A stretch of 64,000 nt of DNA from Paeniglutamicibacter terrestris (GTDB lineage: Bacteria; Actinomycetota; Actinomycetes; Actinomycetales; Micrococcaceae). The notes under the pieces were generated by a model, which was not told the DNA's origin, did not search any database, and saw only the letters and a list, made by a program, of their open reading frames with translations. The position numbers were made by a program, and so were the translations under genes. The stretch covers positions 124,001 through 188,000 of the forward strand of contig NZ_JAAWVT010000007.1 in the NCBI RefSeq assembly GCF_012271785.1, read 5' to 3'. Shown piece by piece: positions 62,830 to 64,000 of this stretch. The number at the start of each line of letters is the position of its first letter. The stretch's first letter is position 1.

Positions 62830-64000
62830 ATGCAGAGAATCTCCGGCCCGAACGAAAACCTTTCCCGCGACGCGGCAGCGTGGCGAAAGCAGAACATCAG
62901 CGTTCTCGCCTATGAGATCGAGCTTGATCTCTCCCACGCCCAGGATCCAAGCGTGAAGACCTACCGCTCTAAGACCACCATGCGCCTGCGTGCCCACGGC
63001 AGCAGCGAAACATTCCTCGACTTCATTCATGACTCCATCGAGTCAATTACCCTCAATGGAAAGAGTATTGACCCCGCCACGGCCGTGCACGGATCACGCA
63101 TTTACCTGCATGATCTCATTCAGGGTGCCGATGCCCTCAATACGCTCACCATCGACGGACAGGCGTTGTACTCGCGCAGCGGCGAGGGCCTGCACCGCTA
63201 CGTGGATCCCGCCGACGGGGCCACCTACTGCTACACCCAATTTGAGCCGGCGGACGCTCGACGCGTGTACGCCAACTTTGAACAACCGGATCTGAAGGCG
63301 GCCTTCACCTTCATCGTGCGTGCACCACAAGACTGGCACGTGGCCTCCAACCAGTCCCCCGTCCGGGTGGACAACCACGGCGACGGGAGCGCCACCACGC
63401 ATTTCGCTCCAACGCTGCCCATCTCCACCTACATCACCGCGGTACTCGCCGGACCCTACTTCGTGGCCGCCGATACCTACACCTACACCCGGGACGATGG
63501 CAGCGAACTGCTCATCCCGCTGAACGCCACCTGCCGCGCCTCACTCGCCGAACACTTTGACGCGGAACAAATCCTGAAGCTGACCCGCGCCGGGCTGGAC
63601 TTCTTCCACGAGCTCTTTGACTACCCTTACCCCTGGGGCAAGTACGACTCCGCTTTTGTGCCCGAATACAACCTCGGCGCCATGGAAAACCCCGGGTTGG
63701 TCACCTTCACGGAGTCCTACGTGTTCACCTCCCGGGCCACCGAGGCGCAGTACGAGGCCCGCGCCAACACCATCATGCACGAGATGGTACACATGTGGTT
63801 CGGGGATCTGGTCACCATGGCCTGGTGGGATGATCTCTGGCTAAAGGAGTCATTCGCCGACTACATTGGCACGCTGGCCAACGCCGAAGCCACGGAATTT
63901 ACTACCGCTTGGGTAGCGTTTGCCAATCGCCGCAAGGCCTGGGCCTACGTGGCGGATCAGCTGCCATCCACGCACCCGATTGTTGCCGACATTACCGATC
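62830..64000 (+). CDS. pepN: aminopeptidase N, C-terminus cut by window edge
   Basis: 390 codons are visible with no stop. The N-terminal beta domain (QNISVLAYEIELDLSHAQDP) and the catalytic domain are present: GAMENPGLVTF is the substrate-binding G-x-M-E-N motif, and the zinc site HEMVHMWFGDLVT is followed by WLKESFADY with the third ligand. M1 aminopeptidases remove N-terminal residues from peptides. I start at the ATG 62830; a GTG at 62821 is possible. Full length relatives have about 850 residues. Confidence 0.92.
   Translation, partial: MQRISGPNENLSRDAAAWRKQNISVLAYEIELDLSHAQDPSVKTYRSKTTMRLRAHGSSETFLDFIHDSIESITLNGKSIDPATAVHGSRIYLHDLIQGADALNTLTIDGQALYSRSGEGLHRYVDPADGATYCYTQFEPADARRVYANFEQPDLKAAFTFIVRAPQDWHVASNQSPVRVDNHGDGSATTHFAPTLPISTYITAVLAGPYFVAADTYTYTRDDGSELLIPLNATCRASLAEHFDAEQILKLTRAGLDFFHELFDYPYPWGKYDSAFVPEYNLGAMENPGLVTFTESYVFTSRATEAQYEARANTIMHEMVHMWFGDLVTMAWWDDLWLKESFADYIGTLANAEATEFTTAWVAFANRRKAWAYVADQLPSTHPIVADITD

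Noticed and set aside
1-64000. CRISPR array, rRNA genes, prophage structural genes or a replication origin
   Set aside because: No regularly spaced repeats, rRNA sequence, phage head or tail genes, or DnaA-box cluster were seen on reading the window.

Overview
This window comes from a high-GC actinobacterium, most likely of the family Micrococcaceae (Arthrobacter, Glutamicibacter, Paeniglutamicibacter or similar). The evidence is a full Pup-proteasome locus, mycothiol genes (mshA, mshC and a mycothiol-dependent isomerase relative), RbpA, a fused PafBC regulator next to tatA/tatC, frequent GTG starts, and a fadE5-fadA2-fabG4-htdX type fatty acid locus like the one known from mycobacteria. Family names come from reading the proteins; no database search was run.

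Layout. Positions 1 to about 11650 are an accessory region. It holds a DUF4192 gene cut by the left edge, a decayed IS1182-type transposase, a TetR stump, a heat-shock module (Hsp20, DnaJ-domain protein, small unknown protein, divergent HspR-like regulator), an apparently intact IS30-family element, an MFS exporter with an ArsR metal sensor, two small unknown genes, an orphan phosphoribosyltransferase, and about 2 kb with no convincing gene but a 21-bp perfect inverted repeat. From about 11.7 kb the sequence becomes dense chromosomal core: zapE-def, an S9 peptidase, an RlmA-type methyltransferase, NfeD/SPFH, rbpA, a dolichol-phosphate-mannose synthase type enzyme, an amidohydrolase and a HelY-type helicase.

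Positions 24.6 to 36.2 kb form a minus-strand protein quality block. In transcription order it reads arc (proteasome ATPase), dop, pup, prcB, prcA, pafA, two FKBP-type peptidyl-prolyl isomerases, pafBC, a small membrane protein, tatA and tatC. Dop deamidates Pup-GGQ, PafA ligates it to substrates, ARC unfolds them and PrcA/PrcB degrades them; PafBC is the DNA-damage regulator of this lineage. Upstream lie trmI, an M50 protease, a HAD phosphatase, a PAC2 protein, mshC and uppP.

Positions 43 to 64 kb hold an acyl-CoA dehydrogenase, an M20 peptidase, tRNA-Leu(GAG), mshA, the fatty acid locus with a 31-bp TetR operator, pspA, trpS, an SDR protein with an N-terminal zinc-ribbon-like segment, a TetR/MMPL efflux pair, and pepN cut by the right edge.

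The most notable regulatory find is a transcription attenuator before trpS: a 13-codon leader peptide with two adjacent Trp codons, a competing hairpin pair and a U-run terminator. Other well supported control sites are the operators in front of hsp20/hspR, the MFS-ArsR pair, the fad TetR gene and the MMPL TetR gene, and tandem CRP-like sites upstream of mshA.
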